Positions 23,674 to 31,863 are shown, counted from the first letter of the stretch. The stretch: 54,288 bases of DNA from Streptomyces sp. I05A-00742 (GCF_013055795.1 NZ_JABETO010000038.1:1-54288); one strand, 5' to 3'. Program-made: numbers and translations. Notes: generated from the letters alone by a model not told the origin.

Positions 23674-25026
23674 GTGCTTCGTGTCGCAGTCGTGGGATCG
23701 GGGCCGAGCGGAGTCTTCGCCGCCCAGTCCCTGGTCGAGCAGGAGACCGTGCCCGGGGTGACGGTCGACGTACTGGACCGGCTGCCCTGCCCGTACGGGC
23801 TGGTGCGCTACGGGGTCGCCCCGGACCACGAGAAGATCAAGTCCCTCCAGGGCACCCTCCGTACGGCCCTGGAACACCCGGCCATCACCTTCTACGGCAA
23901 CGTCCGGGCCGGGGACGGCCCCGGCGAGGTCTCCCCGCGCCGGCTGCGGGAGCTGTACCACGCGGTGGTCTACTGCGTGGGGGCGGCGTCCGCCCGGCGG
24001 CTGGGCATCCCCGGCGAGGATCTGCCGGGCAGCTGGTCGGCCACCGACTTCGTCTCCTGGTACAGCGCCCACCCGGACGCCCCGCCGGACGGCTTCGCCC
24101 TGCCCGCCCGCTCCGCCGTGGTCATCGGCGTCGGCAACGTGGCCGTCGACGTGGCCCGCGTGCTGGCCCGGGGCGCCGACGAGTTCCGGGCGACCGACGT
24201 GCCGCACGCCGCGCTGACGGCGCTGGCCGCGAGCCGGGTGACGGACATCCACATGGTGGGCCGGCGCGGCCCGGCGCACGCGAAGTTCACCACGAAGGAG
24301 CTCCGCGAGCTCGGCGCGCTGAACGGCGTGCAGGCGGTCGTACGGGCCGAGGAGGCGGCGCTGGACCCGGCGTGGGACGACCCCTCCGGGCTGTCGGCGG
24401 CCGGCCGCCGCAACGTGGAGGTGCTGCGGGAGTGGTCGCGGCGACCGGCCCCGGACCACGGGCGCCGGATCCACCTGCGTTTCTTCCTGCGGCCCGTCGC
24501 CGTGCTGGGGGACGACGCGGTACGGGCGGTGCGCTTCGAACGGACCGTACTCGACGCCACCGGCAGGGTGGCGGGAACGGGTGAATTCGAGGACGTCGAG
24601 GCGCAGTTGGTGCTGCGTTCGGTGGGCTACCGCGGCGTGCCGATCGCCGGTCTGCCGTTCGACGAGGAGACCGGGACCGTGCCGCACGAGGCGGGACGCG
24701 TGCTGCGGGACGGCTCCCCGTCGCCCGGCGAGTACGTGGCGGGCTGGATCAAGCGCGGCCCGACCGGTGTGATCGGCACCAACCGCCCCTGCGCCAAGGA
24801 GACCGTGACCTCCCTGCTCGCCGACGCCCCCGCCCTGCTGGCCGCCGGTCCGCCCGCCGGCGACCCGCTCACGGCACTGCGGGCGGCGGGGCTGGAACCG
24901 GTGGAGTGGCCGGGCTGGCTGGGCATCGAGGCGGCGGAGCACGCCCTCGGCCGGAACCTGGGCCGGGGCACGGTGAAGATCCCGGACTGGGAGGGTCTGC
25001 TCGTGGCGGCCCGCGGACAGAGCTGA
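23674..25026 (+). CDS. FAD-dependent ferredoxin-NADP+ reductase (FprA-like)
   Basis: A 450-residue adrenodoxin reductase-type flavoprotein passing electrons from NADPH to ferredoxin, for example for cytochrome P450 systems. N-terminal FAD site VAVVGSGPSGVFAAQ (about 4-18). The family signature CPYGLVRYGVAPDHEKIKS (about 39-57). The NADP-binding GxGxxA is VIGVGNVAVDVARVL (about 151-165), with VGRRGPAHAKFTTKELREL. Near the C-terminus is GWIKRGPTGVIGTNRPCAKET in pieces, typical of the family. GTG 23674 has a GGAAGGAGAG site. Length is as expected. Confidence 0.93.
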   Translation: MLRVAVVGSGPSGVFAAQSLVEQETVPGVTVDVLDRLPCPYGLVRYGVAPDHEKIKSLQGTLRTALEHPAITFYGNVRAGDGPGEVSPRRLRELYHAVVYCVGAASARRLGIPGEDLPGSWSATDFVSWYSAHPDAPPDGFALPARSAVVIGVGNVAVDVARVLARGADEFRATDVPHAALTALAASRVTDIHMVGRRGPAHAKFTTKELRELGALNGVQAVVRAEEAALDPAWDDPSGLSAAGRRNVEVLREWSRRPAPDHGRRIHLRFFLRPVAVLGDDAVRAVRFERTVLDATGRVAGTGEFEDVEAQLVLRSVGYRGVPIAGLPFDEETGTVPHEAGRVLRDGSPSPGEYVAGWIKRGPTGVIGTNRPCAKETVTSLLADAPALLAAGPPAGDPLTALRAAGLEPVEWPGWLGIEAAEHALGRNLGRGTVKIPDWEGLLVAARGQS

Positions 25027-25112
25027 GGTACGGGACGAGACCTCATCTCCCCCGGCAGCGCGCCCTGTTGGCACGGGCACCGGAGCTGAACACCCGCGGT
25101 TTCGGGAATGCG

Positions 25113-25138
25113 TTCACCCCACCCCCTGTGCGGGTGAA
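25113..25138. promoter_or_regulatory. Inverted repeat upstream of secreted peptide
   Basis: TTCACCC (25113-25119) and GGGTGAA (25132-25138) separated by 12 bases, about 70 bases upstream of the secreted peptide gene. It could be an operator or a weak terminator of the FprA transcript. Confidence 0.3.
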
Positions 25139-25208
25139 AGAGCGCATGGCGGCATCCGGCGGGGGAACCCTCGGCGTGACCCAACCGCCCTGTCCGGGAG
25201 GGCCGTTC

Positions 25209-25382
25209 ATGCGCCGTATCCTCGCCGCCGCGATCGGGGCCGCCGCGACCGTCGCCCTGCTCGCCACTCCGGTGCCGGCCTCCGGAGTGCCCGGGCTCAC
25301 GAGCCTGGGCACCCACGCCCGGCCCGCCGACGGCCGGGCCGCCTGCCTCCTCGACGTCCTCGACCTCATCTGCGTCCTGTGA
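25209..25382 (+). CDS. 57-residue secreted peptide
   Basis: A short gene with a GGGAGGG ribosome-binding site immediately upstream of its ATG. Residues 1-25 form a signal peptide (MRRILAAAIGAAATVALLATPVPASG). The predicted mature part is about 30 residues and ends ACLLDVLDLICVL, with two cysteines nine residues apart in a hydrophobic tail. No family recognised. Possible roles include a secreted signalling or envelope peptide; nothing in the sequence decides. It stands between the FprA reductase and uracil-DNA glycosylase genes. Confidence 0.65.
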   Translation: MRRILAAAIGAAATVALLATPVPASGVPGLTSLGTHARPADGRAACLLDVLDLICVL

Positions 25383-25569
25383 CGGACGCATACCACGCCC
25401 CACGCCCCCGGGCACCGTACGCCGCCCGGGGTACGGGCGGCCTCCCCCGCTCGCGTACGATCTCTCCCCTACGCGGATCCCGCCGCGCGCCGGACCGTGC
25501 CCCGCACACCGGCCGCCGCCGGCCCGCGTCACCGCTCCGCAACTCCATGGACAGGGAGGGGTCGCAGCC

Positions 25570-26247
25570 GTGGCTGCACGTCCCTTGCACGAGATCGTCG
25601 AACCCGGCTGGGCCAAGGCACTGGAACCGGTGGCCGGCCGGATCGCCGCGATGGGCGACTTCCTGCGCGCCGAGATCGCGGCCGGCCGGACCTATCTGCC
25701 GTCCGGCGCCCACGTACTGCGCGCCTTCCAGCAGCCGTTCGACGACGTCCGGGTCCTCATCGTCGGCCAGGACCCGTATCCGACACCGGGCCACGCCGTC
25801 GGCCTGAGCTTCTCCGTCGCGCCGGAGGTGCGACCGCTGCCGGGCAGCCTGGAGAACATATACCGCGAGCTGCACAACGACCTGGGGCTGCCGAGGCCGT
25901 CCAACGGCGACCTGACGCCGTGGACGCGCCAGGGCGTCCTGCTGCTCAACAGGGCCCTGACGACCGCTCCCCGGAAGCCCGCCGCCCACCGGGGCAAGGG
26001 CTGGGAGGAGGTCACGGAGCAGGCGATCCGCGCTCTGGTGGCCCGCGGCCGGCCCATGGTGGCGATCCTCTGGGGCCGCGACGCGCGCAATCTGCGCCCG
26101 CTGCTGGGGGGCGTGCCGTGCGTGGAGTCGGCGCATCCGTCGCCGATGTCCGCGGACCGCGGCTTCTTCGGGTCGCGGCCGTTCAGCAGGGCCAACGACC
26201 TGCTGGCCGGGCTGGGTTCGGCTCCGGTGGACTGGCGGATCCCCTGA
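25570..26247 (+). CDS. ung: Uracil-DNA glycosylase, family 1
   Basis: A 225-residue base-excision repair enzyme that removes uracil from DNA. The active-site loop is VLIVGQDPYPTPGHAVGLSFSV (about 59-80), with the water-activating Asp of GQDPY. Uracil-recognition region LLLNRALT, and the DNA-intercalation loop ESAHPSPMSADRGFFGSRPFSRAN in pieces near 190-213 with the catalytic His. Position after GQDPY is Pro instead of the His usual in E. coli; I believe this is common in actinobacteria. GTG 25570 has a GGGAGGGG site. Confidence 0.95.
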   Translation: MAARPLHEIVEPGWAKALEPVAGRIAAMGDFLRAEIAAGRTYLPSGAHVLRAFQQPFDDVRVLIVGQDPYPTPGHAVGLSFSVAPEVRPLPGSLENIYRELHNDLGLPRPSNGDLTPWTRQGVLLLNRALTTAPRKPAAHRGKGWEEVTEQAIRALVARGRPMVAILWGRDARNLRPLLGGVPCVESAHPSPMSADRGFFGSRPFSRANDLLAGLGSAPVDWRIP

Positions 26248-26270
26248 CCCGCGGGGGTAGGGTGCCCGCC

Positions 26271-26312
26271 ATGACGGACCGTACGAACGTCCCGGCGGCG
26301 CCATGGGGCTGA
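26271..26312 (+). CDS. Possible 13-codon leader ORF overlapping the kinase start
   Basis: An ATG with a purine-rich GGGGGTAGGG site reads 13 codons and stops at 26310-26312, ten bases inside the downstream kinase gene (ATG at 26303). The kinase ATG itself has only a weak ribosome-binding site, so translational coupling is conceivable. Could equally be chance. Confidence 0.3.
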   Translation: MTDRTNVPAAPWG

Positions 26313-27343
26313 CGTCCGCTCAAGTGCTGGCGGTCGACTCGGGGGGCTCCGGTCTCCGTGTGGCCCTCGCCCCGGCGCACGGCGACGGCCCCACGCTGAC
26401 CTGGTCCTCCCCCGAACCGGTGCCGGTCGGCGACCGGGGGATCGACGCGCGCGCCCTGCTCGACAGGGTCCTGCCGGCCGCCCGGGAACTGCTGCGGCAG
26501 GCGGGCGCGGACGGCTGCGCGGCCGTCTGTGTGGGCGCCGCCGGCATGGTGACGCTCGGCGACGACCTCCGGGCCGTGCTGCCGGGCGCGCTGAGCGCCG
26601 AAGTGGGCGCTCCCCGGCTCGCGCTGGCCTCCGACGCCGTGACGGCGTACGCGGGGGCCCTCGGCCAGCGTCCGGGCGCGGTGATCGCCGCCGGGACCGG
26701 GCTGGTCGCCCTCGGCACCGACCTCGTACCGGGCGGCGGCTGGCGGCGCTCGGACGGCTGGGGGCACCTCCTGGGCGACTCCGGGGGCGGTGCCTGGATC
26801 GGCCGGGCGGGGCTGGAGGCGGCGCTGCGGGCGTACGACGGACGGGCCGGCGGTTCGGCGGCCCTGCTGGCCCGGCTGGAGGCCGTGTTCGGTCCCGCGC
26901 CGGACCTGCCGGGGGCGCTCTACCCCCGGCCCGACCGGGCGGCCGTACTGGCGTCCTTCGCCCCCGAGGTCGGACGCTGCGCGGCGGCCTGCCCCGTCGC
27001 GGCGGGCATCCTGCGCTCGGCCGCACGCCATATCGCCGGGGCCGCCGCCGCGGTCTGCCGTCCCCCGGAGCAGGGCGGGCCCAGCGCGCGGACTCCCGCG
27101 GTGGCGCTCACCGGAGGACTGGCGGGAATCGGGGATCCCCTGCTGCTGCCACTCCGTCAGGAGTTGCGGAAGCAACTTCCCCACGCGCGTCCGGTGGCCG
27201 CCGCGGGCACCCCCCTGGACGGTGCGTCACGCATCGCCGCGGCACTGGTGACGGACCGTCTGCTGCTGCCCGTCGACGGCGCGCTGCTGCGCGTCACGAC
27301 CGGCACGCCGTCCACCGCGCCACCCGGTCACACTCTCCGGTGA
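26303..27343 (+). CDS. BadF/BadG/BcrA/BcrD-type ATPase (N-acetylglucosamine kinase-like)
   Basis: A 346-residue ASKHA-fold kinase. Phosphate 1 loop VLAVDSGGSGLRVAL (about 8-22), VCVGAAGMVTLGDD, second phosphate region AVIAAGTGLVALG (about 127-139), the family block RSDGWGHLLGDSGGGAWIGR (about 149-168), and adenosine motif VALTGGLAGIGDPLL near 267-281. This pattern is typical of N-acetylglucosamine kinases from GlcNAc or muropeptide salvage. The first glycine loop reads SGGSG rather than the usual GGGTK, a mild variant. It follows the glycosylase gene by 55 bases on the same strand. Confidence 0.85.
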   Translation: MGLTSAQVLAVDSGGSGLRVALAPAHGDGPTLTWSSPEPVPVGDRGIDARALLDRVLPAARELLRQAGADGCAAVCVGAAGMVTLGDDLRAVLPGALSAEVGAPRLALASDAVTAYAGALGQRPGAVIAAGTGLVALGTDLVPGGGWRRSDGWGHLLGDSGGGAWIGRAGLEAALRAYDGRAGGSAALLARLEAVFGPAPDLPGALYPRPDRAAVLASFAPEVGRCAAACPVAAGILRSAARHIAGAAAAVCRPPEQGGPSARTPAVALTGGLAGIGDPLLLPLRQELRKQLPHARPVAAAGTPLDGASRIAAALVTDRLLLPVDGALLRVTTGTPSTAPPGHTLR

Positions 27344-27397
27344 TCGGATGAACCACCGAATAAATCAGGACAGAGGTGGCTCAAACGCCCCCCACCC

Positions 27398-27411
27398 GAA
27401 CGGGCCCGTTC
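27398..27411. promoter_or_regulatory. 14-bp perfect palindrome upstream of CbiX-like gene
   Basis: GAACGGGCCCGTTC, 24 bases before the ATG of the CbiX-like gene and just ahead of a TAACAT -10-like box (27421-27426). Its position suits an operator. Confidence 0.35.
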
Positions 27412-27434
27412 CCGACCGGATAACATGCGGCGCC

Positions 27435-28373
27435 ATGAGCTCCCCCACAGGGCCCACGTCCGGCCTGCCAGTACGAATGCCCCGACCCCGTCAGTCCGGA
27501 CGGCACCGGAGGCCGGAGCCCGTGACCGCGCCGGCGGCCGCGCCCCCGCTTGTGCTCGCGGTGCCCGGCGCACCCGGGCCGTCCGCGCGCCGTCTGGCCG
27601 AGGAGACCCTCAGCATCGCCTGCTCGGAGCTGCCGGGCCTCGACGCGCGCATCGGCTATGTGGACGCCGAGGGCGACGCCGGAGGGTACCCGGCGCTGGA
27701 CTCCGTGCTCGGCTACGCCGCCGCCCAGCACAGCGCTCGCACGAGCGAAGCCCAGCAGGCGTCCGACGAGGACGCCGCGGCCTGGGCCCGCGGCCCGGCC
27801 GCCGTGGTGGTGCCGCTGCTGGCGGGCCCCGACACGGCCGTGCTGCGCCGTATACGCCAGTCGGTCGTGAGCGCCGGGTCGGCCTTCGAGCTGACGGACA
27901 CCCTCGGTCCGCACCCGCTGCTCGCCGAGGCCCTGCACGTGCGCCTCTCGGAGGCGGGCCTGGCCCGCGCCGACCGCGCCCGGCTGTTCACCGTCGCAAC
28001 CGCCGCCGACGGGATCGTCCTCGCCACGGTCGGCGGCCCGGAGGCGGTGCAGGCGGCGGGCATCACCGGCATGCTGCTGTCCGCGCGCCTGGCCGTGCCC
28101 GTGCTGGCCGCCGGGCTCGACGAGGAGGGTGCCGTCGCCCGCGCCGCCGACGAGCTCCGCGCCTCGGGCTCCCGGAACCTGGCGCTCGCGCCCTGCCTGA
28201 TCGGCCCGGAGGCCGACGAGGCGCTGCCCTCGATGGCCGCCAAGGAGGCGGGCTGCGCGGCGGCCGAGCCGCTGGGCGCCTACCCGGCGATCGGCAAGCT
28301 CGCCCTCGCCAAGTACACGGAGCTGCTGGGCATCACGCTCCAGGCCGCGCCGCTGGGCGCGTCACTGCGCTGA
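27435..28373 (+). CDS. CbiX/sirohydrochlorin chelatase-like protein lacking active-site His
   Basis: A 312-residue protein with two CbiX-type halves after a basic N-terminus. Family features are the PSARRLAEETLSIACSELPGLDARIGYVDAE block, AAVVVPLLAGPDTAVL, LGPHPLLAEALHVRLSEAGL, and the second half ADGIVLATVGG... to PLGAYPAIGKLALAKYTELL. The metal-chelating histidines expected in the first strand (HGSR) and in the VPLFL...H segment are absent here (VPGAPGPSA and VPLLAGPDTA). Chelatase activity is therefore doubtful. Start chosen at MSSPTGPT because the upstream extension is unlike the family. A terminator follows. Confidence 0.75.
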   Translation: MSSPTGPTSGLPVRMPRPRQSGRHRRPEPVTAPAAAPPLVLAVPGAPGPSARRLAEETLSIACSELPGLDARIGYVDAEGDAGGYPALDSVLGYAAAQHSARTSEAQQASDEDAAAWARGPAAVVVPLLAGPDTAVLRRIRQSVVSAGSAFELTDTLGPHPLLAEALHVRLSEAGLARADRARLFTVATAADGIVLATVGGPEAVQAAGITGMLLSARLAVPVLAAGLDEEGAVARAADELRASGSRNLALAPCLIGPEADEALPSMAAKEAGCAAAEPLGAYPAIGKLALAKYTELLGITLQAAPLGASLR

Positions 28374-28390
28374 ACCACGGTGTGATCGCC

Positions 28391-28418
28391 GGGAGGGGCC
28401 TCCGAGGAGGCCCTTCCC
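28391..28418 (+). terminator. Intrinsic terminator after CbiX-like gene
   Basis: 13-bp stem GGGAGGGGCCTCC/GGAGGCCCTTCCC (one G-T position) with a two-base turn, 17 bases after the stop codon. Confidence 0.8.
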
Positions 28419-28780
28419 GCGTTTCACGGCCCGATCTCTCCGCATGGTGTCGCGGGCGGCCCGCTTCGTCGCCCGCGGAACTGCGCGGCCACCACCGCCT
28501 CCTGGTCTCCGTCTCGGCCGCCTGGCCCGCCGACGGCCAGGTCGCGGCCGTCGTGGACGCGTGGATGCCATTGCGGCCGGCTTGGCAGGGCCCAGCGCGG
28601 CCTCCCCCGGTGCCGCGCCGGGAGGAGCGGCACCGAACTCGGCTGCCAACCGGTCGCGGAAGGACGACGCCCGCCGGGCCCCGGCGCGCGGCGACGCCAC
28701 CGCGATGTCCGCGGTCCGGGTCCGGGAGCTCGCGAGGGCGCCTCGGCGACCCCGGCACCCGGAGCCTGACCGACCCCCGC
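28419..28780 (+). pseudogene. Coding-like sequence without an intact frame
   Basis: This 360-base stretch has strong third-position G+C in one plus-strand frame from about 28470 to 28570 (reading LLVSVSAAWPADGQVAAVVDAWM). The signal then passes to another frame to about 28740 (GLAGPSAASPGAAPGGAAPN...AVRVRELARA). Neither has a plausible start with a ribosome-binding site. A frameshifted relic is possible. I recognise no family. The alternative is GC-rich non-coding DNA between terminator and lactonase. Confidence 0.25.
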
Positions 28781-28782
28781 CG

Positions 28783-28810
28783 GGCTCAGGGCTCAAGGCT
28801 CAAGGCTCAG
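28783..28810. repeat. Four tandem heptamers at a stop codon
   Basis: GGCTCAG-GGCTCAA-GGCTCAA-GGCTCAG in a row. On the minus strand the last unit contains the TGA stop of the lactonase gene. Confidence 0.8.
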
Positions 28811-29859
28811 GCGAAGAGCACGCAGGAGGCGGCCGGCGCGGCGATCGAGCCCGCGTGCCGCGGTATGCCGGTGTCGGGGTCGACCGTGAACCAGGTGACG
28901 TCACCTGAGCGCTCGTTCGCCGCGTACAGCAGCCGCCCGTCCGGGTGCGCGGCGAGGTGCCGCGGCCAGTGCCCGCCGCAGCCGACGGTGGCGCGCAGCC
29001 GCGGCCCGTCGCCGGAGGGGTCGAGGGCGAGGGTGGCGAGGGTGTCGTCCCCCCGGTTGGCCGTCCACAGGAATCTGCCGTCGGCGGAGATCACGGGCGT
29101 GGAGGGGTAGGTGGGCTCCACCGTCCCCGCGGTCACGACCGGGGTCGTCTCCAGCGGCTCCAGCGTGCCGGACTCCGCGTCCCACCGGCAGACGGTGACG
29201 GTCGGGTCGAGCTCGTTGAGGACGTACACCCGGTGCCCGCGCGGATGGAAGACGAGCATCCGCGGACCGCTCCCGGGCCGGAGGCGTGTCTCGCGGTGGG
29301 GAACCGGCTCGCCCGTCCCCGGGTCGAGGGCGGAGACCCGGACGGAGTCGGTGCCGAGGTCGGCGGCGAGCAGCCACCGGCCCGAGGGGTCGGGCACCAC
29401 GGCGTGCGCGTGCGGGCCCGCCTGCCGTTCGGCCACCGGACCGCCGCCCCGGTGCCGCAGCACCACCGGCGGAGCGCCGATACCGCCGTCCTTCTCCACG
29501 GGGAGGGCGCTGACGCTGCCCGAGCGGTAGTTGGCCGTGAACAGCCACGCACCGGCGAGCGCGAGGTGGGTCGGGGTGTCCCCGTGCACGGGGACGGGAG
29601 GACCGAGCGGCTCCGGCCGGTCGGGGTCGGCGAGGGAGAAGGCCGCCGCCGCGCCCCCTTCCGTCTCGCTGACCGTGTACAGGACGCTTCCGTCGGCCGA
29701 GAGGGCGAGGAAGGACGAGTCGGCCACGACGTCGGTGGAGTGGACGGGGGTCAGCCCGCCCGTGACGTCGTCGACGTGTGCCACGGTGATCCCCGGGCCG
29801 CCGGCTCTGGTGAACGAGCCGATGTAGGCCCGCCGTTCGCGCCGTCCGCTGTCCGTCAT
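28807..29859 (-). CDS. Lactonase family beta-propeller protein (YbhE/Pgl type)
   Basis: A 350-residue seven-bladed propeller of the 6-phosphogluconolactonase (YbhE) family. Repeated blade motifs are visible: YIGSFTRAGGPGITV at the start, SFLALSADGSVLYTVSE, THLALAGAWLFTANYRSGSVSALPV, PHAHAVVPDPSGRWLLAADLGTDSV, RMLVFHPRGHRVYVLNELDPTV, TPVISADGRFLWTANRGDDTLATLAL and RHLAAHPDGRLLYAANERSGDVTWFTVD. The ATG at 29857-29859 has a GGGAGG site; an in-frame ATG at 29877 is less well placed. No secretion signal. The lactone substrate cannot be decided. Confidence 0.9.
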   Translation of the reverse strand: MTDSGRRERRAYIGSFTRAGGPGITVAHVDDVTGGLTPVHSTDVVADSSFLALSADGSVLYTVSETEGGAAAAFSLADPDRPEPLGPPVPVHGDTPTHLALAGAWLFTANYRSGSVSALPVEKDGGIGAPPVVLRHRGGGPVAERQAGPHAHAVVPDPSGRWLLAADLGTDSVRVSALDPGTGEPVPHRETRLRPGSGPRMLVFHPRGHRVYVLNELDPTVTVCRWDAESGTLEPLETTPVVTAGTVEPTYPSTPVISADGRFLWTANRGDDTLATLALDPSGDGPRLRATVGCGGHWPRHLAAHPDGRLLYAANERSGDVTWFTVDPDTGIPRHAGSIAAPAASCVLFA

Positions 29860-30224
29860 GGCGTCCGCCTCCCCCATTGCGTCGATATGGCCAGACGCTA
29901 CAGGCCACCACTGACAACACCCCGTGCCGCCTCGACCGCACCCCCCGGACCTGCGGGAACGGCGGGGTGCGGCGCGTCGTGCGGCGGAGCGGGCGCCTCT
30001 GGGCCGCTCCCGCCGGAGCCGCTGTTCCGTTGGCCCTGCCCGGAGCAGATCACCACCGCGCCGCATTGAGCCAATGGCTCAACTTTTCCGCCATCTCTTG
30101 AGCCAGCGGCCTTGAGATGTTTTGATGATCCCGTCAATGGCGCTGCGGGGTCCCGCGGCGCCTCTTTTTATGTGCGCACGCCCCCCGTGTGCGAGCGTCG
30201 CCGGTGGCCGGAAGAGGGAAGAGG
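29860..30224. other. Divergent intergenic region (lactonase / FUSC protein)
   Basis: 365 bases with no supported gene. It contains the TTGAGCCA palindrome cluster (30066-30105) about 120-160 bases ahead of the FUSC gene, and a comparatively AT-rich patch (30060-30180) that should hold the FUSC promoter. Confidence 0.5.
30066..30105. promoter_or_regulatory. Palindromic operator upstream of FUSC gene
   Basis: Perfect palindrome TTGAGCCA-A-TGGCTCAA (30066-30082), then an additional TTGAGCCA half-site at 30098-30105. It looks like a repressor site for the FUSC gene. The GAGCCA/TGGCTC arms are shared with the dyad upstream of the TetR gene at 22950-22962, so that TetR is a candidate regulator. 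Confidence 0.6.
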
Positions 30225-31745
30225 GTGCTGAAGCTGAAGAAGATGTTCGCGGCTCCGGATCCGGGCCGTGTCCGGCTGCGGATCTCCGCCCGGGCCGTCC
30301 TCGGCGTCGGACTGGCGGTGGCCGTCTCGCACCTCGCCACCGGCTCACTGGGCGCGGCCATCGCCGGCGGTCTCACCGCGCTGCTGGCCCTCTTCACGGT
30401 CGGTGACGCCCGGGTGCGCGACCAGGCGGTCACGACGGCGGCCCTGCCCGTCGTGGGGCTCCCGGTGCTCGCCCTCGCGACGGTGCTCCACGACCTCCCC
30501 CTGGTGCGGGACGCGGCGTTCCTGGGCGTGGTCCTCGCCGGGGTGTACGCGCGGCGCTGGGGTCCCCGGGGGCAGGCCCTGGGGATCTTCGGGTTCATGA
30601 CCTTCTTCATGGCGCAGTTCCTGCACGCCGTACCGGGTCAGCTGGCGGAGCTCTACGCGGCCATGGCGCTGGCCCTCGGGGCGTCGGCCCTGGTCCGCTT
30701 CGGGTTCTGGTGTCTGGAGCGGCGGCTTCCGCCGGCCGCCGTCCCGGCCCCCATGGCGGCACGCGGCCTCGCGCGCCCCACGACGCGGCAGGCACTCCAG
30801 AACACCTTCGCGTGCGCCCTGGCCCTGGGCGTCGGCCACCTGGTCTCCGACGAGCGCTGGTACTGGGCCGTCGGCACCGCCTGGTGGATCTTCGTGAACA
30901 CCGCCTCGCGCGGAGAGACCCTGGTGCGCGGCTTCCGCCGCGTCGTGGGGACCGTGGCGGGCATCGCCGTCGGCCTGGTCGTCGCCGTGCCGCTGCACGG
31001 AGCCCCCGCGCCGACCGCCGCCCTCGTCGCCGTCTGCGTCTTCGGCATCTTCTACACGGCCGCCCCCTCCTACAGCTGGATGATGTTCTTCGTGACCGTC
31101 ATGGCGGCCCTGCTCTACGGGCTGCTCGGCGTCCTCCACCCGGGCCTGCTGCTCCTGCGTTTCGAGCAGACGCTGGTGGGCGCGGCGGGCGCGGCCCTCG
31201 CGGTCGCCCTGGTGCTGCCGGTCACGACCCACGCCGCCACCGACGCCTGGATCCGGCGGGCGCTGCTGGCCGTGCGCCACTGCACCGCCGAATCGGCGCG
31301 GCGGCTGGCCGGGGAGGAGTCCGCCGACCCCGCCCCGCACGTCGCCGAGCTCGAACTGCTCCTCGGCCGCGTCCGCGTGTCGCTCGCCCCGCTGCTGCAC
31401 CCGCTCAGCCCGCTGCGGGCGCGCAAGGAGCGTGCCCGCCAGGTCATGGCGCACCTGGACGACTGCGTCCGGCAGGCCCGGGGCCTGGCCGAGGTGGCCG
31501 CCGATCCCGACGCCTCGCACGATGCCCGGCTGACCGCCGCCTGCCAGCGCGTCGAGGCCGCACTGCACGCCCTCCTGCCGGCTGCCGAAGCCCCGGCCTC
31601 GGCAGCCGGCCTCGGCCTCGCGGCCCCGCAGCACCATCCGGGCGCCGAACGGGCCCTCGCCCACCTGCACGACCTGGAGCGGGCGGTCGCCGGGCTCGCC
31701 GGCCCCGTGCTGAGCAGCACGCGCTCCCCCCTGCCGGGGGCCTGA
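30225..31745 (+). CDS. FUSC family membrane protein
   Basis: A 506-residue inner-membrane protein of the FUSC (fusaric acid resistance, aromatic acid exporter) family. It has two hydrophobic bundles (about 15-145 and 185-310) separated by a cytosolic linker. The second carries the family motif DERWYWAVGTAWWIFVNTASRGETLVRGFRRVVGTVAGIAVG in pieces. The C-terminal soluble half is helical, rich in Ala/Arg/His. GTG 30225 with an AGAGGG site is the chosen start; the ATG at 30243 is an alternative. The elaborate operator upstream argues for inducible export, perhaps of aromatic compounds. Confidence 0.85.
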   Translation: MLKLKKMFAAPDPGRVRLRISARAVLGVGLAVAVSHLATGSLGAAIAGGLTALLALFTVGDARVRDQAVTTAALPVVGLPVLALATVLHDLPLVRDAAFLGVVLAGVYARRWGPRGQALGIFGFMTFFMAQFLHAVPGQLAELYAAMALALGASALVRFGFWCLERRLPPAAVPAPMAARGLARPTTRQALQNTFACALALGVGHLVSDERWYWAVGTAWWIFVNTASRGETLVRGFRRVVGTVAGIAVGLVVAVPLHGAPAPTAALVAVCVFGIFYTAAPSYSWMMFFVTVMAALLYGLLGVLHPGLLLLRFEQTLVGAAGAALAVALVLPVTTHAATDAWIRRALLAVRHCTAESARRLAGEESADPAPHVAELELLLGRVRVSLAPLLHPLSPLRARKERARQVMAHLDDCVRQARGLAEVAADPDASHDARLTAACQRVEAALHALLPAAEAPASAAGLGLAAPQHHPGAERALAHLHDLERAVAGLAGPVLSSTRSPLPGA

Positions 31746-31845
31746 CCGGCGCCTCGCGGCGCCTTCCGTCCGGAAGCCCGCGGGCCAGGCAGCGACCGGG
31801 AGGTGCTGGTCGCACCGCAGGGCGCCCGGTTCCTCCCGGCGCGGA

Positions 31846-31863
31846 CCCGGCGGCCCCGCCGGG
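31846..31863 (-). terminator. Possible terminator of the rpmB-rpsN transcript
   Basis: Stem CCCGGC/GCCGGG with a 6-base loop, 36 bases past the rpsN stop on the minus strand. Short stem and no U-run, so tentative. Confidence 0.35.
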
